This document shows positions 36,547-46,431 of a DNA stretch of 64,000 nucleotides, one piece after another. The DNA comes from an uncultured Actinomycetes bacterium (GTDB lineage: Bacteria; Actinomycetota; Actinomycetes; Nanopelagicales; Nanopelagicaceae). The translations under genes were made by a program, and so were the position numbers. The first letter of the stretch is position 1. Each line of letters opens with the position of its first letter. Location of the stretch: NCBI GenBank assembly GCA_903822425.1, contig CAIJOY010000026.1, forward strand, positions 1 through 64,000, in the 5' to 3' direction. The notes under the pieces were generated by a model. It was given only the letters and a program-made list of their open reading frames with translations, had not been told where the DNA came from and did no database searches.

Positions 36547-38804
36547 GCACTTTGGATATCAAGAACAGTCGTGAAAGGGATAGCGACCGCAAGACACGCG
36601 TTCATCTGAGCATCTACGACCGCACAAAGTTCTTGATCCTCTTTGTAGTCGTGTTCCTGGTTCTTGTATGGGCAGATATGGCTGATAACCCCATCATAAG
36701 TTTTTCTGATGCCGCTCATGAGATTGGTAAATCTAAAGGGTGGCTTCTAGTTCTAGGAATTATCGAAATCCTTCGACAGATCCATTTTCTTGCCTCGGAA
36801 ATAGCCGCGCCGTATCACGGTATTTGGCAGAAGTATTTCTCTACCGTGGACAGAGTTCTACATAAACTCAGTGATTGGACTCGATACCGTTTATCTCGTG
36901 TCATTAAAGCTGCACTTATGGTTTTCCTTTTGGCAGTGGTGTTAGGAGCGGTTTACAAAGAGACTCCAATTCGGGCGCTGTTTTTGGCACCTAAAGCATT
37001 ATGGAGTGCTCTTCCCATGTTGGGTCAGCTTTTGTTTGCGGTTTTCTTTATTATTATTCAATTCGGAGCGATGTTCTGGTTTCTCAGCAGAGGCGGCGTA
37101 GATACATATTTTCCCGATGATATTCGCACGCGTTTCACTGATGTGTGGGGTCAAGATCATGTGCTCAATCGCATCCGCGAGAACCTCATGTTTTTGGAGA
37201 AACCGGAAGAGATTGAAAAACATGGTGGATACGTCCCCGGTGGGATTTTGTTATGGGGCCCTCCCGGAACTGGTAAGACATTAATGGCTGAATCTATTGC
37301 GGGCGAGACGGGCAAACCTTTCGTTTTTGTGGATCCGGGTGCGTTTACAAATATGTTTTTTGGAGTAGGTGTTTTGAAAGTTAAGTCGCTCTTTCGCAAG
37401 CTCCGCAAACTGGCGTTGCGATACGGCGGAGTTGTTGTGTTTTTTGACGAGGCAGATTCTTTAGGCAACCGTGGTGCAATTTCCTCAGGCGGACAGCAAA
37501 GAAGTTCTTCTACTCCTGCCATTTTTGGTGATCAATGCCATGGTGGTTCCTACCTTGCTCCATCAACTGCTTCCATGCTTGTGCGTGAAAATTTCGTGGT
37601 TGGTGGTGCAGCAGGTGGTGGAGGTGGCGGGGGAGGAATGGGAACGCTACAAGCGCTCCTGACTGAACTATCGGGACTTAAAAAACCTCGAGGTTTCTTT
37701 AATCGTATCGTTCGGCGAACTTTAGGGATGCGCCCTAAAAATCCACCGAAATATCGTATTTTAGTTGTCATGGCTACCAATATGCCTGAAGCCCTCGATG
37801 AGGCACTTTTACGTCCAGGTCGAATTGATCGTATGTATCGCGTTGGTTATCCCAGTAAAGCTGGGCGCGTGCGCACTTATGAGGGATATTTAGCAAAAGT
37901 TTCGCACTCACTCTCTAGCGACGAAATTGATAAGTTGGCAACGATCACTCCCTATGCCACAGGTGCCACAATCAAGGACACTATTAATGAAGCACTCATT
38001 ACTGCGATTCGAAATGCTCGCACCTCGATCACCTGGCCGGATGTGATCAAAGCCAAACAATTGAAGGAACTCGGCCCCTCTGAAGATGTTGAATATATTG
38101 AACGTGAACGTCATGCAGTCGCGGTGCATGAGGCCTGTCACGCAGTTGTTGCTCATCGAGTTCGCCAACATATGGCCATTGATTTAGCAACTATTGAGAA
38201 GGGATCTGACTATCTCGGTATGGTTGCAAGTATCCCGCCGGATGATCAGTTCACGCGCTGGCGCAGCGAATATCAATCAGACATCCTGGTTTCCCTTGCT
38301 TCCTTAGCCGGTGAGCGATATTTTTTCAACGGAGATAATTCCTCCGGTGTTTCAGGAGACTTAGAAAGTGCTACGACAATTGCAAGTTTGATGGAAGGCC
38401 ATTGGGGAATGGGTTCGACCGTTTCATCCCATGCAACGAACCGACGCTTTGAAGTGGGGGCGCCAGGAGGCGGTCGCGGCAAAGATGAATCGGCGAAAGA
38501 GATCAGACGAGCGCTTTCAGATCGAATTGAAGATAATCTCTCTGGTTTATTGAGCAAAGCTGAAGAGATTATTAAAGCCAATCGCAATGAAGTCCTATCT
38601 TTAGCCCACGCCCTAGAAACTCATAAAACCCTTTCCGGCGAGGATGTAGCGGCAGTGATAGATGGCGTGCAAGGTTCAATCATTGATGGCAGACCATACA
38701 AAGAGGCAGATTTCCTCGTCAAAATCGAGGCTTATCACAGCGCTGCTTTGGTGGCACATGATGAACATCGCTCACCAGATCTTCAAATCCCAAGAATTGG
38801 TTAA
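36543..38804 (+). CDS. Divergent FtsH-like membrane AAA+ zinc protease (M41)
   Basis: A 753-residue membrane protein with hydrophobic segments near residues 29-48, 122-138 and 160-180. The AAA module has Walker A GPPGTGKT at 239-246, pore loop FTNMFFGVGV, Walker B VVFFDEAD and RPGRIDRM. The peptidase part has the zinc motif HEACH at 529-533 and the third ligand aspartate near 606 in GVSGDLESAT. These are the FtsH hallmarks. Unlike normal FtsH, about 100 residues with a run of glycines (358-365) are inserted between Walker B and sensor 1, and the membrane region is larger. It probably degrades or remodels membrane proteins. It is coupled to the upstream lipoprotein. Confidence 0.8.
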   Translation: MSTLDIKNSRERDSDRKTRVHLSIYDRTKFLILFVVVFLVLVWADMADNPIISFSDAAHEIGKSKGWLLVLGIIEILRQIHFLASEIAAPYHGIWQKYFSTVDRVLHKLSDWTRYRLSRVIKAALMVFLLAVVLGAVYKETPIRALFLAPKALWSALPMLGQLLFAVFFIIIQFGAMFWFLSRGGVDTYFPDDIRTRFTDVWGQDHVLNRIRENLMFLEKPEEIEKHGGYVPGGILLWGPPGTGKTLMAESIAGETGKPFVFVDPGAFTNMFFGVGVLKVKSLFRKLRKLALRYGGVVVFFDEADSLGNRGAISSGGQQRSSSTPAIFGDQCHGGSYLAPSTASMLVRENFVVGGAAGGGGGGGGMGTLQALLTELSGLKKPRGFFNRIVRRTLGMRPKNPPKYRILVVMATNMPEALDEALLRPGRIDRMYRVGYPSKAGRVRTYEGYLAKVSHSLSSDEIDKLATITPYATGATIKDTINEALITAIRNARTSITWPDVIKAKQLKELGPSEDVEYIERERHAVAVHEACHAVVAHRVRQHMAIDLATIEKGSDYLGMVASIPPDDQFTRWRSEYQSDILVSLASLAGERYFFNGDNSSGVSGDLESATTIASLMEGHWGMGSTVSSHATNRRFEVGAPGGGRGKDESAKEIRRALSDRIEDNLSGLLSKAEEIIKANRNEVLSLAHALETHKTLSGEDVAAVIDGVQGSIIDGRPYKEADFLVKIEAYHSAALVAHDEHRSPDLQIPRIG

Positions 38805-38826
38805 CGCCAAGCGCAATACCTTCAGG

Positions 38827-38832
38827 TAGGAT
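38827..38832 (+). promoter_or_regulatory. TAGGAT -10 box, candidate promoter for the DUF948-alaS unit
   Basis: TAGGAT lies in the 91-base spacer after the FtsH-like gene and would give a leader of about 57 bases. The -35 is poor. Confidence 0.35.
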
Positions 38833-38895
38833 TGCCCAATAGGGCGTGCTTCATTGTGAACGAACGTCTTTACTTGGATTACGGAGGAGCAATAA

Positions 38896-39258
38896 ATGGG
38901 CCCAGGTGGAATCGCCACGATTATTGCGGCTTGCGCTCTGTTGGTTATTGCTGTGGCAATAAGTTATGCCGTTATCCGTTTTGGACGTCTTATTGATGAA
39001 GCAAAACTCTCACTCAAAACGATGACAGCCGAAACAGCCCCTTTGCTTGGGGAAGTTACAACCACGGTTTCCTTAGTTAATGGACCTTTGCAAAGTCTCA
39101 ATCGCATAACTAAAAACGTTGAAGAAGTTACCGACAAAGTAAACGGCGTTACTTCCTCGTTTCTTGATAAGGGTGGACCCGCAGTTAAGGCTTTAAGTCT
39201 TTTGCTCAGTGCCACGCAGATGTCTAAAGGACGTACTCGTAAGAAGAAGTCAGAATAG
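38896..39258 (+). CDS. DUF948 single-pass membrane protein
   Basis: A 120-residue protein with an N-terminal helix (about residues 6-27, IATIIAACALLVIAVAISYA) and a helical tail that ends in a basic cluster (GRTRKKKSE). It matches DUF948, a small family usually found just before alaS in Actinobacteria. Function unknown. GGAGGAG lies eight bases before the ATG. alaS follows after nine bases. Confidence 0.82.
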   Translation: MGPGGIATIIAACALLVIAVAISYAVIRFGRLIDEAKLSLKTMTAETAPLLGEVTTTVSLVNGPLQSLNRITKNVEEVTDKVNGVTSSFLDKGGPAVKALSLLLSATQMSKGRTRKKKSE

Positions 39259-39267
39259 AAATAGGCT

Positions 39268-41943
39268 GTGGAATCTGCAGAAGTACGCGCTCGTTGGCTA
39301 CGCTTTTTTGAAACAGACAATCGTCAAGGACTAAAACATACGGTGGTTCCGTCTGCTTCCTTAATTGCCGATGACCCAAACTTACTTTTAGTAAATGCTG
39401 GAATGGTTCCGTTCAAACCCTTTTTTCTTGGTGAAGTAAAACCACCTTACAAACGGGCGACATCAGTGCAAAAATGTGTGCGTACCTTGGATATCGATGA
39501 AGTTGGCAAGACAACCAGACACGCATCCTTTTTCCAGATGTGCGGCAATTTTTCCTTTGGAGATTATTTTAAAGAAGGTGCTATCGCATTAGCATGGGAA
39601 CTTCTTACGCGCCCGCTCAATGATGGCGGATATGGTTTCCCGGAAGATCGTTTATGGGTGACCGTTTATTTGGATGATGACGAAGCTGCCGATATTTGGC
39701 ATAAGAAGATTGGCGTGCCTAAGGAACGAATCCAACGCCGGGGTATGGCTGATAACTATTGGTCTATGGGTGTACCTGGCCCATGTGGTCCATGTTCTGA
39801 AATTTATTTTGATCGAGGCCCAGCTTATGGAAAAGAGGGCGGCCCGATTGCCGATGAAGATCGTTATCTAGAAGTGTGGAACTTGGTGTTCATGCAGAAC
39901 GAACGAGGTGCCGGTGGAGGCAAAGATGATTTCCCAATTGTCGGTGAATTACCGGCAAAGAGCATTGATACCGGACTTGGGCTAGAACGCACAGCAGCTT
40001 TGTTGCAAGGGGTTGAAAATATCTATGAAATTGATACTACTAAGCAGATTTTGGATCGAGCATCAGCGTTAACTCAGGTGAAATATGGGAAAGAGAAGCA
40101 GGCTGATGTTTATTTACGGGTAATCGCAGATCATGCGCGCACTGCAGCAATGCTTATTGGCGACGGGGTAACACCAGGGAATGAAGGTCGCGGGTACGTG
40201 CTTCGCAGAATGATGCGACGCACAATCCGGAACATGCGCTTGTTGGGCTCGCATGAACCGATCATGGCAGAACTCATTACGGCATCGATCGGAGCTATGG
40301 GTAGCCAGTATCCAGAATTGGAACAAGATCGGAAGAGAATTTTATCCGTGGCTGCATCCGAAGAGGAAACCTTCTTGCAAACGCTCAAGAGCGGCACACA
40401 GATTTTTGATAGTGCATCTGCGCAAATTAAGAAGGAGAAAGGTAAGGTTTTATCGGGAGATGCGGTTTTCAAACTGCATGACACATATGGTTTTCCATAC
40501 GACTTGACCCTTGAAATGGCGCAAGAACAAGGTTTGCAAGTGGATGCAGAAGGTTTCCGACGTTTGATGAATGAGCAACGTACTCGCGCCAAAGCAGACT
40601 CTAAGGCGAAAAAAAGTGGCCATACCGACCTCACTGAATATCGCAAAATTGCCGACCGTGTGGGCAAGAATGAGTTTATTGGTTATCTGAACGTGCAAGG
40701 CGAAGCCAAAATTCAAGGCATTCTCGTTGATGGAATATCTGTGCAAAGTGCTCATGCAGATAGCGAAGTTGAGATAATTTTGGATCGCACCCCTTTCTAT
40801 TCAGAAGGCGGAGGCCAGCTAGCCGATGGCGGGTCAATTACCCTTGGCGATGGCACACGTATTGAAATTGATGATGTGCAAACCCCGGTTCCTGGAATCT
40901 TTGTTCATCGTGGTCGCGTGGCATCGGGCAATGTTGACGTCGGGGTTGCAAGCCTTGCCGTGATTGATGGAGAACGCCGCAATGCGATTTCTCGTGCGCA
41001 CACCGCAACACATATGGTTCATAAAGCTTTTCGTGAAATTTTAGGCGAAACTGCTACGCAAGCTGGGTCCGAAAACTCTCCAGGGCGATTTAGGTTCGAT
41101 TTCCCTGCAACGGGGGCAGTGTCGCAAACTATCCTCAATGATGTTGAAAGCCGCGTGAACTCTCTGCTTCTGGAGAATTGGCAAGTGAGTGCTGAAGTGA
41201 TGAGTCAGGCCGATGCCAAGAAGATCGGGGCTATGGCTTTATTTGGCGAAAAATACGGAGACCAAGTACGAGTGGTGAGCGTGGGTGACTGGGCGCGTGA
41301 ACTGTGTGGCGGCACGCATGTTGAAAGAGTAGGTGCACTAGGAGTCGTTAAGTTATTGGGTGAATCTTCCATTGGTGCGGGTGTGCGACGAGTAGAAGCC
41401 CTGGTTGGCGCCGATGCTTATCGATTCCTAGCACGAGAACATCTTTTATTGAATTCTTTGACCGATATCATCAAGGGTGCTCGAATAGAGGAACTTCCAG
41501 AGAGAATTTCAGATCTTGTTGCCAAGCTTCGCGATGCAGAGAAAGAGCTATCTGGTGTGCGATCTGCCCAAGCGTTAGGTCAAATCGAAAATATCGCCAA
41601 ATCGAGTAAACAAATTGCTGGTGTTACCGTGATTTCTGCGCAACTAGCAGATGAAATCTCCGGAGATGATTTACGCACCCTTGCCTTGGATTTGCGTAAT
41701 CGCTCACCTAAGAGCGTAGTGGCATTAGTAAGTGTGAACCAAGGTAAACCAATTTTAGTAATTGCTACAAGTGAGCTGGCACGCACCGGTGGCCTCAAAG
41801 CTGGAGTTCTCGTAAAACTGGGCTCAACGATTTTGGGTGGAGGAGGCGGCGGCAAAGATGATTTCGCGCAAGGCGGCGGGATAGATGTTTCCAAGATAGA
41901 TGCAGCCTTGCTCGCAATTACCATTGCAATCGCTGGTGAATAA
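39268..41943 (+). CDS. alaS: Alanyl-tRNA synthetase
   Basis: An 891-residue enzyme with all AlaRS parts. The catalytic domain includes [36 protein letters not shown] (abbreviated: CVRTLDI...[11 protein letters not shown]). The editing domain has [11 protein letters not shown] and [10 protein letters not shown] as zinc and proofreading site, and the C-terminal DHHA1 domain ends [15 protein letters not shown]. The start is GTG, 0 bases after a TAGGCT sequence that is therefore not a usable promoter for it; translation is probably coupled to the DUF948 gene. Confidence 0.96.
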   Translation: MESAEVRARWLRFFETDNRQGLKHTVVPSASLIADDPNLLLVNAGMVPFKPFFLGEVKPPYKRATSVQKCVRTLDIDEVGKTTRHASFFQMCGNFSFGDYFKEGAIALAWELLTRPLNDGGYGFPEDRLWVTVYLDDDEAADIWHKKIGVPKERIQRRGMADNYWSMGVPGPCGPCSEIYFDRGPAYGKEGGPIADEDRYLEVWNLVFMQNERGAGGGKDDFPIVGELPAKSIDTGLGLERTAALLQGVENIYEIDTTKQILDRASALTQVKYGKEKQADVYLRVIADHARTAAMLIGDGVTPGNEGRGYVLRRMMRRTIRNMRLLGSHEPIMAELITASIGAMGSQYPELEQDRKRILSVAASEEETFLQTLKSGTQIFDSASAQIKKEKGKVLSGDAVFKLHDTYGFPYDLTLEMAQEQGLQVDAEGFRRLMNEQRTRAKADSKAKKSGHTDLTEYRKIADRVGKNEFIGYLNVQGEAKIQGILVDGISVQSAHADSEVEIILDRTPFYSEGGGQLADGGSITLGDGTRIEIDDVQTPVPGIFVHRGRVASGNVDVGVASLAVIDGERRNAISRAHTATHMVHKAFREILGETATQAGSENSPGRFRFDFPATGAVSQTILNDVESRVNSLLLENWQVSAEVMSQADAKKIGAMALFGEKYGDQVRVVSVGDWARELCGGTHVERVGALGVVKLLGESSIGAGVRRVEALVGADAYRFLAREHLLLNSLTDIIKGARIEELPERISDLVAKLRDAEKELSGVRSAQALGQIENIAKSSKQIAGVTVISAQLADEISGDDLRTLALDLRNRSPKSVVALVSVNQGKPILVIATSELARTGGLKAGVLVKLGSTILGGGGGGKDDFAQGGGIDVSKIDAALLAITIAIAGE

Positions 41944-41945
41944 CT

Positions 41946-42374
41946 ATGCTCATGGGCAGACGTTTAGCTTTTGATTATGGGGATGTGCGCATTGGAGTGG
42001 CGGTCTGTGATCGTGAAGGGATTCTTGCAACGCCATTAACGACTCTACAAACTCATGATCTAGGATTGTGGGCACAGATTGATGTGCTCTTGAGTGAGCA
42101 TGAACCGATCGCCCTCTATGTGGGCAGGCCGGTGCACTTGTCGGGGACTCCGAGTGAATCTACCCACAAGAGCGAGGAATTTGCCTCCCAGCTTCGCCAA
42201 CGTAGCAAGTTGGAGGTCCGTATGATCGATGAACGTTTATCTACTGTTTCTTCTCAACGCCAACTCCATGAAGCAGGTGTGGATGCTCGGACATCAAAAT
42301 CGATGATAGACGCAGCATCGGCAGTTGCAATTTTGGAATTTGCATTGCAGATTGAAAAGAGTGCTCAACGATGA
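41946..42374 (+). CDS. ruvX: RuvX/YqgF-family putative Holliday junction resolvase / rRNA nuclease
   Basis: A 142-residue RNase H-fold protein. RRLAFDYGDVRIGVAVCD carries the first catalytic aspartate and DERLSTVSSQRQL near residues 95-107 the next, with DAASAVAILEFAL at the end. The family processes pre-16S rRNA in E. coli and may resolve junctions. The start is the ATG at 41946 or, six bases on, 41952. Position between alaS and mltG is the standard actinobacterial order. Confidence 0.92.
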   Translation: MLMGRRLAFDYGDVRIGVAVCDREGILATPLTTLQTHDLGLWAQIDVLLSEHEPIALYVGRPVHLSGTPSESTHKSEEFASQLRQRSKLEVRMIDERLSTVSSQRQLHEAGVDARTSKSMIDAASAVAILEFALQIEKSAQR

Positions 42375-42375
42375 G

Positions 42376-43407
42376 ATGCAGATGAGTAAACAAGATTTTC
42401 GTCGCCTCATATTGAGTGCGCTCATTTTAATGGGTATGACTTACGGAATCTTTCTAACCCGATCAGGTCCTGCATTAGCTCCGGATTTTCCAGTCGGAGG
42501 GACAAAAAGCGAGGTTGTGATCGAGATCCCTTCAGGCACTACTGGTTCTCAAATCGCTCAAATTCTTTTTGCGCAAGGAGTCGTTCGGTCTTTTGATGCA
42601 TTTTTTAGGGTGGCAGTTGCCGATTCTCGATCATCGCAAATCGCCCCCGGTGCTCATAGGATCCAACTAGCGATACCAGCCAAAGAAGCACTTTCTCAAT
42701 TATTGGACGCAAACAGAATTCCTAATTTGATCAAGATAAACGAAGGTGCGTGGAGTTCTGAAGTTTTCTCACAGTTGGAGCAGCAAGGTTTTTCGAAAAA
42801 TGAAATCGCATTAGCCCTGAAAAAAATCCTACTTCCTTCGGGTATTACAGGCACAGAAGGTTATTTTTTTCCAGCACAGTACAGTTTTGCAAAAGGGACG
42901 AGCGCACTCCAAGCCATGCAGTCTATGGTCGACAGGTTCAGCCAAGAGATAGGGAACTCAGGCATTGGAGCGGGTACTAAAGATTTCACTCCGATGCAAT
43001 TGTTAACGATAGCTTCTTTGGTCCAAGCAGAAGGGGACGAGAAGGATTTCGCCAAAATCTCGCAGGTGGTTAGAAATCGGCTTCAGAAATCTATGCCGCT
43101 TCAATTTGATACGACAGTGCAATTTATCAAGAAAGTGCGGGGTAAAATCTTTCTCAGTTTAGATTCCACGAAGATTGTTTCTGCCTATAACACCTACCTG
43201 CATTATGGACTTCCACCCGGTCCCATCGGAAATCCTGGTCGAGCTGCGATGGATGCGGCAATGAATCCTGAAGGCGGCAATTGGATTTTTTTCATTACGG
43301 TTGCGCCAGGGGATACTCGTTTCACGGATTCTGACAAGGAATTTTTACGATGGAAAGCCGAGTTTGAAAACAATCTCAAAGCCGGAATGTTCGGGGTTCA
43401 AAAATGA
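42376..43407 (+). CDS. mltG: Endolytic murein transglycosylase MltG (YceG)
   Basis: A membrane protein of about 343 residues with one N-terminal helix (SALILMGMTYGIFL) and a YceG-like domain. The signature GTEGYFFPAQYSF is in the middle. The catalytic region reads LLTIASLVQAEGDEK, where E. coli MltG has VEKET, so the first Glu is Gln here. It should cut nascent glycan strands during septal and side-wall growth. The start is ATG 42376 or 42382, just after the ruvX stop; the frame back to 42325 is inside ruvX. It overlaps aroE by ATGA. Confidence 0.9.
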   Translation: MQMSKQDFRRLILSALILMGMTYGIFLTRSGPALAPDFPVGGTKSEVVIEIPSGTTGSQIAQILFAQGVVRSFDAFFRVAVADSRSSQIAPGAHRIQLAIPAKEALSQLLDANRIPNLIKINEGAWSSEVFSQLEQQGFSKNEIALALKKILLPSGITGTEGYFFPAQYSFAKGTSALQAMQSMVDRFSQEIGNSGIGAGTKDFTPMQLLTIASLVQAEGDEKDFAKISQVVRNRLQKSMPLQFDTTVQFIKKVRGKIFLSLDSTKIVSAYNTYLHYGLPPGPIGNPGRAAMDAAMNPEGGNWIFFITVAPGDTRFTDSDKEFLRWKAEFENNLKAGMFGVQK

Positions 43408-44210
43408 TTCGTGCAGCGGTTTTGGGTTCTCCGATAGCACATTCCCTTTCTCCTTTACTTCACAATACGGCGTATGAATTTTTAGAATTACCCGCTGAGT
43501 ATTCTGCTGTGGAAGTTGCCTCCGGCCAGTTAGCGCAATTCATAGCCGCGCGAGATGACACGTGGACTGGCTTCTCACTCACCATGCCTCTTAAGGAAGA
43601 AATCCTAGAAGTCGCAGATGCGGTGGACGCAGTTGCTCTACAAATTCAATCAGCAAACACATTGGTGCGTTCTGTGGCTGGCTGGCAAGCTTTGACCACG
43701 GATGTTGAAGGATTCCATGAGGCTTTGAAATTTCACAATGTGGAAAATTTTGATTCGGTAACAATTATAGGTTCGGGAGCAACCGCCCGTGCGGCTGCAT
43801 ACGCATGCGATCGTTCAGGAATGTCGATGCACGTTGTACATCGGTCTGTGCATCGCGCGTCGTCCATGCGTAATGCTGCGCCAAGGAGTGAGATTCAATT
43901 TCATAACTGGTTGAGCCAATTGCCCAAAACCGAACTCATTATCAATACAACGCCGGCATCAGTGGCAGATCAGTTTGCTTCTCAGATGCAGGAGGGTGTT
44001 CATGGAACATATTTCGAGTCGCTCTACAACCCTTGGCCCACCAAGCTTTCTGCAAAATGGGGGGAAGCAGGTGGCAAAGTAATCGATGGATTAGATTTAC
44101 TGCTTTTCCAAGGTTTAGCACAAATGAGAATATTCGCCGGTTGCGATATCCGATCTCAAGAACTGTATCCATTGCTCAGACGTGTGGGATTGGCCTCGCT
44201 CAACTCTTAA
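43404..44210 (+). CDS. aroE: Shikimate dehydrogenase
   Basis: A 268-residue NADP-linked enzyme reducing 3-dehydroshikimate. Substrate-side motifs are GSPIAHSLSPLLHN near residues 8-21, FSLTMPLKEE with the catalytic lysine near 58, and QSANTLV. The dinucleotide fold has IIGSGATARAAAYA near residues 121-134. The C-terminal part has DGLDLLLFQGL. It overlaps mltG and opens the shikimate gene block. Confidence 0.94.
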   Translation: MIRAAVLGSPIAHSLSPLLHNTAYEFLELPAEYSAVEVASGQLAQFIAARDDTWTGFSLTMPLKEEILEVADAVDAVALQIQSANTLVRSVAGWQALTTDVEGFHEALKFHNVENFDSVTIIGSGATARAAAYACDRSGMSMHVVHRSVHRASSMRNAAPRSEIQFHNWLSQLPKTELIINTTPASVADQFASQMQEGVHGTYFESLYNPWPTKLSAKWGEAGGKVIDGLDLLLFQGLAQMRIFAGCDIRSQELYPLLRRVGLASLNS

Positions 44211-44254
44211 TCCACAGGCTTTTTGCAGTATGCGAAAGATTTTTTCTCTGTCTC

Positions 44255-44260
44255 TAGTGT
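44255..44260 (+). promoter_or_regulatory. TAGTGT -10 box, likely leaderless promoter of the prepilin peptidase gene
   Basis: TAGTGT ends six bases before the ATG at 44267. The GTG at 44261 would lie directly against the box, so the ATG is preferred. No ribosome site is visible. Confidence 0.45.
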
Positions 44261-44266
44261 GTGAAC

Positions 44267-44719
44267 ATGCTAGATGCTTTTGGGTTTCTCGTGGTTGTGA
44301 TATTCGCTCTATATTCTGTGCCGCTGGATCTACGGCAACGTCGTATTCCAAATTCGATGTTAGTGACCCTCTTTTTCTGCGAATGCGTAATAGTTGTCGT
44401 ATCAGGAAAATTGGGTAAGGCACTTGTAGGCGGATCAGCAATTTTCCTTGTCTACCTGTTCGCGCACACCTGGAGCAAGAAGGCAATAGGAGCTGGAGAC
44501 GTGAAACTTGTCGCTGTCTTAGGATTTGGCCTGGCGTTTACTACTCTGAGGGAAAGCATTATTTGGACATTTAGTCTGTGGAGTTTTGGGGCTATACATG
44601 CCCTTGGTGCGATGGTTTTTCGCCGATCCCTTACGATCTCTATTGCTTTTGCGCCAGCCATTTTTTTAGGAACCCTCACGTATTTGGCTGCGCCGATATG
44701 GTCTTCTCTGCCACAATAG
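44267..44719 (+). CDS. Minimal A24-type prepilin peptidase
   Basis: A 150-residue integral membrane protein with the two aspartates of type IV prepilin peptidases: DLRQRRIPN near residues 21-29 and [12 protein letters not shown] near residues 76-87. About five hydrophobic segments are present. The N-terminal zinc/methylase domain of PilD is absent, as in TadV/CpaA and FppA-type enzymes. It would process Flp/Tad-like or competence pilins, but no pilin genes lie in this window. It sits between aroE and aroC, a common actinobacterial arrangement. Confidence 0.85.
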   Translation: MLDAFGFLVVVIFALYSVPLDLRQRRIPNSMLVTLFFCECVIVVVSGKLGKALVGGSAIFLVYLFAHTWSKKAIGAGDVKLVAVLGFGLAFTTLRESIIWTFSLWSFGAIHALGAMVFRRSLTISIAFAPAIFLGTLTYLAAPIWSSLPQ

Positions 44720-44723
44720 GGGA

Positions 44724-45905
44724 GTGCGTTGGTTAACTGCTGGTGAATCTCACGGCCAAGCCCTCTCTGCAATCATCGAAGGAATCCCTGCATCGGTGGT
44801 GATTACAACCGCAGATATAGATAAGGATTTGTCACGCCGAAGGTTGGGTTATGGCAGAGGCGCTCGTCAAAATTTTGAAGCAGATAAGGTCACCATTCTT
44901 GGTGGAATTCGTTTAGGTTTGACTCAAGGTGGCCCTATTTCCATTCAGATTGCCAACTCTGAATGGAGTAAATGGGAACGAGTTATGTCAGCTGACCCTA
45001 TTGATGATGCAGATTTAGAAGGTTTAGCGCGCAACGCACCTTTAACTCGTCCGCGGCCTGGACATGCCGATTTGGTTGGAATGCAAAAATATGATTTTGA
45101 TGATGCTCGCCCTGTGCTCGAAAGAGCAAGCGCTAGAGAGACCGCTTCACGGGTAGCACTAGGCGCAGTAGCTCGTAGGTTTCTGCAACAAAGTGTTGGA
45201 ATCACTGTCCTGAGTCACGTCATATCAATTGGTGCAATTCGTGTACCCGATGCGACCCCTCTTCCCACAAGTTCCGATGGCGATCGCATTGATAGCGATC
45301 CAGTCAGATGTGCAAATCCCCAAACTAGTGCGGCAATGGTTGCTGAGATTGATGCAGCCCATGCTGATGGCGATACTCTCGGTGGAGTGGTCGAGGTTTT
45401 AGCGTTTGATGTTCCGCCGGGATTAGGTTCTCATGTGCACTCTGACCGTCGATTAGACGCTCGATTAGCTGGGGCAGTGATGGGAATTCAAGCGATTAAA
45501 GGTGTTGAACTGGGTGATGGGTTTGTTTCTGCTACGCGACGAGGTTCGGTAGCCCATGATGAGATTGAACACGGTCCAGATGGTTCGCTACAAAGGCGCA
45601 CGGGTCGTGCAGGTGGAACTGAAGGCGGAATGTCGAACGGCGAAATTCTACGAGTTCGTGCCGCGATGAAACCTATTTCTACGGTACCTAAAGCCCTAGA
45701 TACAGTTGATGTTGCAACTGGTTTACCTGCAAAAGCGATCAATCAACGTTCTGATGTATGTGCCGTACCGGCGGCAGCAATTGTGGCCGAGGCGATGATC
45801 TGTTTAGTTCTGGCAGAAACGGTTCTTGAAAAATTCGGTGGAGATAGCGTGCAGGAAACGCGCAGAAATTTCGAATCTTATATGGCGAACCTTCGTTTTC
45901 AATAG
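44724..45905 (+). CDS. aroC: Chorismate synthase
   Basis: A 393-residue FMN-dependent enzyme converting EPSP to chorismate. It starts [20 protein letters not shown], with the first conserved histidine, then [12 protein letters not shown] and [13 protein letters not shown], and [14 protein letters not shown] near residues 292-305. The start is GTG 44724, which gives the canonical N-terminus; AGGGGA is immediately upstream. aroK begins four bases after the stop. Confidence 0.96.
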   Translation: MRWLTAGESHGQALSAIIEGIPASVVITTADIDKDLSRRRLGYGRGARQNFEADKVTILGGIRLGLTQGGPISIQIANSEWSKWERVMSADPIDDADLEGLARNAPLTRPRPGHADLVGMQKYDFDDARPVLERASARETASRVALGAVARRFLQQSVGITVLSHVISIGAIRVPDATPLPTSSDGDRIDSDPVRCANPQTSAAMVAEIDAAHADGDTLGGVVEVLAFDVPPGLGSHVHSDRRLDARLAGAVMGIQAIKGVELGDGFVSATRRGSVAHDEIEHGPDGSLQRRTGRAGGTEGGMSNGEILRVRAAMKPISTVPKALDTVDVATGLPAKAINQRSDVCAVPAAAIVAEAMICLVLAETVLEKFGGDSVQETRRNFESYMANLRFQ

Positions 45906-45909
45906 GTTT

Positions 45910-46431
45910 ATGAGCATTGATATCGCCCTGATTGGGCCACCTGGAGCAGGAAAAACAAGTATTGGCAAAGCTTTGGCGAAAAGCTTGGCGATGGGTTTTC
46001 AAGACACAGATAAACTGATCGAATCGCAACTGCAAAAAAGCATTGCAGAGATTTTTATCGATAACGGTGAACCGTACTTTCGACAAGTAGAAGAAGCGAT
46101 CTGCCTAGAAGCAGTAGATAGCTTCTCCGGCGTTTTATCTTTAGGGGGAGGCGCGGTGCTTTCTCCAGCCGTGCAGAGAAAATTAAGCAGTACCGGCTGC
46201 ACAATTATTTTCCTGGATGTTTCACTAGCCGTGGCTGCACCAAGAATTGGATTCAATAGGGATAGGCCTCTTTTGCTCAACAATCCACGTCAGCAGTGGC
46301 AATCTCTTATGGATAAACGGCGGCCGGTGTATGAATCTTTAGCGACTATTGCTTTTAATGTGGAAGATAAATCTGTGACAGCAATCGTTTCCGAACTTGT
46401 GCAGGAAGTGGGGCAACGTGCAAAGAATTGA
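45910..46431 (+). CDS. aroK: Shikimate kinase
   Basis: A 173-residue P-loop kinase phosphorylating shikimate. P-loop GPPGAGKTSIGK is at residues 9-20, DTDKLIE near 32-38, YFRQVEE near 56-62, LGGGAVLSP near 79-87, and RDRPLL near 117-122 as the lid. The ATG at 45910 puts the P-loop at the usual place; the frame from 45826 overlaps aroC without reason. It overlaps aroB by 14 bases. Confidence 0.93.
   Translation: MSIDIALIGPPGAGKTSIGKALAKSLAMGFQDTDKLIESQLQKSIAEIFIDNGEPYFRQVEEAICLEAVDSFSGVLSLGGGAVLSPAVQRKLSSTGCTIIFLDVSLAVAAPRIGFNRDRPLLLNNPRQQWQSLMDKRRPVYESLATIAFNVEDKSVTAIVSELVQEVGQRAKN

Noticed and set aside
39262-39267. TAGGCT as a promoter for alaS
   Set aside because: The box touches the GTG with no gap, so a transcript starting downstream of it would lack the start codon.
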